A DNA stretch of 64,000 nucleotides. Source: Pyxidicoccus trucidator. Lineage in GTDB: Bacteria; Myxococcota; Myxococcia; Myxococcales; Myxococcaceae. Numbering within the stretch: position 1 is the stretch's first letter; every line of letters starts with the position of its first letter. Below are positions 61,993-64,000 of the stretch, piece after piece. Position numbers and translations under genes: made by a program. The stretch covers positions 99,578 to 163,577 of the forward strand of contig NZ_JAAIXZ010000025.1 of assembly GCF_010894435.1 (NCBI RefSeq). The letters run 5' to 3'. The notes beneath the pieces are model-generated. The model was given only the letters and a program-made list of their open reading frames with translations, did no database searches and was not told the DNA's origin.

Positions 61993-63864
61993 TCACACCG
62001 CCGCGCGCAGACGGGACACGAAGAACCACGCGAACACCCCGAGCAACACGAGCCACCCCGCGTTGATGGCCATGGAGCGGAGCCATCGCGCATGGGCCTG
62101 CTCGCGCTCGTACTCCTCGACGAGCTGTCGTGCGGAGACATTGCCCGAATCCAGCGCGAGGGCCCGCTTTGCATAGGCCGCCCTCTCCCAGTCCTGACGC
62201 CCTTCCCCGAGGGACGTCATGTAGACCCGGGCCAGCTCCGGGCGACTGGAGGTCCTCGCCAGCGACTCGATACGGTCGAGCCGGCCGCTCACCTCCCGCT
62301 CTTCCCTTTGGCTCATGAGGACTCGGATCAGCTCCATCAACTCCGGCTCCAGGTCGGCGTGATGCTCAAGACCGGCTCGCGGCACCGGAATGCCCTTGAG
62401 CACCCTGGCCACGGGCTCCAGCTGTTTCGCCCTGGCGGCCGCCTGGGCGGCCCGAGCCCGCGCCACAACAACCTTCGCCACTTCCTCGCGGCCCCGCGCT
62501 TCCTTCGAGGCCGTGTCCAGGAGCGAGAGCGCCGTGTCGAACTGGCCTTCCCGCAGCGCGGCCTCCACCTGCGTCAGCGTCGCCCGGAGCGCTCCGACCC
62601 GCTGTGAGGTCAGGCGAGCATGGATCGCCCGCGCCAGTGTCGCCGGGTCCGTGCCCACCGGCAGTCCCAGCTTCAGGGCCCTGGCCCGCAGCAGCTCCCG
62701 CGCCGTGCGACCCCGGCCTTCCACGAGGGAGAGGACGGTGTCCTCCAGCGGCCCCAGGTCCTCTCCGAGCGCCCCCACCAGCGCGGCCACGGTCTCCTTC
62801 TCGGGCAGCGCGGACAGGCACGCCTTCAGGTCCACGCCCTCCACTCCTTGCGCACCCAGCCCGACGATGAGCGGCACCGCCTCTGGAGCGCGGCTCGCGC
62901 AGAGCACCTGGAGCACCTCCGCCGCCCTGAGCCCGCGCAGCGCCTCCACGAGAGTCTCCGTCCTCCACGTCCGGAGCGCAGCCTGCGCCTCATTCCGAAG
63001 GGGCCCGTCCTGGTAGGCCAGCACCACCAACGCCGGGGCGGAGAGCTCCGGCCGCATGTCCCGGAGCGCGTCCTCCACCACCCGGTCCAACGTCGGGCCC
63101 GAGGCGAACAGCTGCGTCATGGGATGGCCCGGAAGGCTCGCATGCAGCGCCTTGAGCGAGTCCCGAGCCGACAGGTAGTCCTGCCCGGACTTCAGCACGG
63201 AGAGCAGGAGCGAAACGTCCTCTCCGGTCCCCACGCGCCCCAGCAAGCGCAGCGCAAACATCGGCGCGATACCGGCGCCGATTGAAGCGTCCAGCTTCGC
63301 GACCCCACCTGTCACCCAGGCGCGCACCTCCTCTCGGACGAGCGTCGCGTCCGGCCCCAGGTGCGGGAAGAGGTTCGCCGCCACGGCTACGTCCAGCTGC
63401 CCCCGGGAGTTGGCGAGGAGCAGCAGCGTCCGGGTGACGCCTGGGCTCCGGGCGGGGTCCGCGAACAACCGGTAGCTGACCAGGATGGGATTCGTGCCCA
63501 CGGGCTTCGAGTCGTCCATCGGGAAGCCACGAATCAACTGACGCTGGGCGCGCGCCTCCATGATGACGCCGTCATGGAGGCGGTCCTTGTAGGGGCTCGA
63601 ACCGCTGGCGCGATAGGTCAGCTCGAATTGCAGGTCGAACACCTCCACGTCGAGACGGTTCTCCAGCTCGATGGTCAGCTGGAAGATGGGCGTCCAGGCG
63701 GCACGAGTGTGCTTCCTCGCCCGGGTCGTGAGCTCCGAGACGTCCTTGATGTAGACGAACCCTTCGCTGCCCTGCGTGTACTGGCGGGCAGCGCCATCCC
63801 CGGCGGCCTGGACCTGCAAGGCCCCCAGGAGGAGCAGGGCCGCCACGAGGACTGGAGCACGCAT
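61993..63864 (-). CDS. Secreted single-pass alpha-repeat protein
   Basis: A 623-residue protein. A signal peptide (VLVAALLLLGALQVQA) leads to an N-terminal beta-rich domain, then Ala/Leu-rich helices in a HEAT/Armadillo-like array (ALRTWRTETLVEALRGLRAAEVLQVL, LVGALGEDLGPLEDTVLSL). A coiled region and a C-terminal membrane helix (AGWLVLLGVFAWFFVSRL) close it, so the bulk is outside the cytoplasm. No enzyme motif seen. Start ATG 63864. Confidence 0.8.
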   Translation of the reverse strand: MRAPVLVAALLLLGALQVQAAGDGAARQYTQGSEGFVYIKDVSELTTRARKHTRAAWTPIFQLTIELENRLDVEVFDLQFELTYRASGSSPYKDRLHDGVIMEARAQRQLIRGFPMDDSKPVGTNPILVSYRLFADPARSPGVTRTLLLLANSRGQLDVAVAANLFPHLGPDATLVREEVRAWVTGGVAKLDASIGAGIAPMFALRLLGRVGTGEDVSLLLSVLKSGQDYLSARDSLKALHASLPGHPMTQLFASGPTLDRVVEDALRDMRPELSAPALVVLAYQDGPLRNEAQAALRTWRTETLVEALRGLRAAEVLQVLCASRAPEAVPLIVGLGAQGVEGVDLKACLSALPEKETVAALVGALGEDLGPLEDTVLSLVEGRGRTARELLRARALKLGLPVGTDPATLARAIHARLTSQRVGALRATLTQVEAALREGQFDTALSLLDTASKEARGREEVAKVVVARARAAQAAARAKQLEPVARVLKGIPVPRAGLEHHADLEPELMELIRVLMSQREEREVSGRLDRIESLARTSSRPELARVYMTSLGEGRQDWERAAYAKRALALDSGNVSARQLVEEYEREQAHARWLRSMAINAGWLVLLGVFAWFFVSRLRAAV

Positions 63865-63978
63865 TCCGCGAGCCTAGTTGAACTGCGCGAGATGCGGGGT
63901 TTGAGGTTGCCTGGCGTGTGAGGCGGGCGGGAGGCAAGTGAGGGGGCTGGCTGTTGGTGCTTGTAGGGAGGCGCGCCA

Positions 63979-64000
63979 TGGCCGAGCAGGCAGCCCTGCG
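63979..64000 (+). CDS. Start of a gene running off the right edge
   Basis: GGGAGG precedes ATG 63979 and the frame reads MAEQAAL before the window ends. Only seven residues are visible. Confidence 0.45.

Noticed and set aside
1..64000. Possible IS elements, phage genes, CRISPR arrays, tRNA or rRNA
   Set aside because: No transposase, integrase, direct-repeat array or cloverleaf-like segment seen; the tandem kinase block is a gene duplication, not an IS.

Overview
The window is very GC-rich (third codon positions almost all G or C), packed with lipoproteins, Ser/Thr kinases, an FHA-type sigma-54 activator, Asp-Ala-Gly linkers and a Sit-type toxin/immunity pair with a double-CXXCG immunity protein. 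This combination points to a myxobacterium of the Myxococcaceae (Myxococcus, Pyxidicoccus or Corallococcus). It reads as ordinary chromosome: I see no phage, IS element, CRISPR, rRNA or tRNA gene. The genus is inferred from gene families, not from a database match.

Layout. 1-517: end-truncated HdeD-like membrane protein. 750-7170: a minus-strand run reading S26-type peptidase, PqqD-like protein, lipoprotein, large secreted protein, 53-residue Cys-containing peptide, HPr-kinase-like ATPase, miaA. The peptide carries a leader-like K-Y-x-x-P motif, so I read this as a candidate RiPP system without any visible radical-SAM or cyclase enzyme. 7353-9490: hisS and psd. 9566-12480: lipoprotein, metallophosphoesterase, PilZ protein, PfkB kinase. 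12602-15844: Mla lipid-transport set (mlaE-mlaF-mlaD) with an enlarged MlaD. 16026-18919: zinc-ribbon protein, secreted barrel-like protein, lipoprotein. 18906-22443: pseudouridine synthase and a paired M16 peptidase set. 22471-25576: response regulator, pseudokinase and zinc-ribbon protein, all overlapping.

25662-34932: 5'-nucleotidase, GDPD-like protein, toxin/immunity pair, class IV aminotransferase, a decayed S58 peptidase, a methyltransferase and a diheme oxidoreductase with a CBM-like N terminus. 34999-39215: lipoprotein, diguanylate cyclase of DmxA architecture translationally coupled to an FtsB-like gene, then a TlpA-like thioredoxin coupled to a Fur regulator. 39601-46033: hypothetical proteins, FmdB-like zinc ribbon with a poly-Ser tail, PHP protein, GH13 amylase lipoprotein.

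46154-52740: two tandem, partly near-identical Ser/Thr kinases facing a divergent FHA/sigma-54 activator, a likely phospho-signalling module. 52897-55280: two lipoproteins, closed by a clear intrinsic terminator. 55445-61276: minus-strand operon of patatin, membrane metallophosphoesterase, Cys-rich secreted protein and lipoprotein. 61601-64000: small protein, alpha-repeat single-pass protein, and the start of a further gene at the right edge.

Coupled expression is the rule: many neighbours overlap by ATGA, GTGA or TGATG, which allowed several starts to be fixed.
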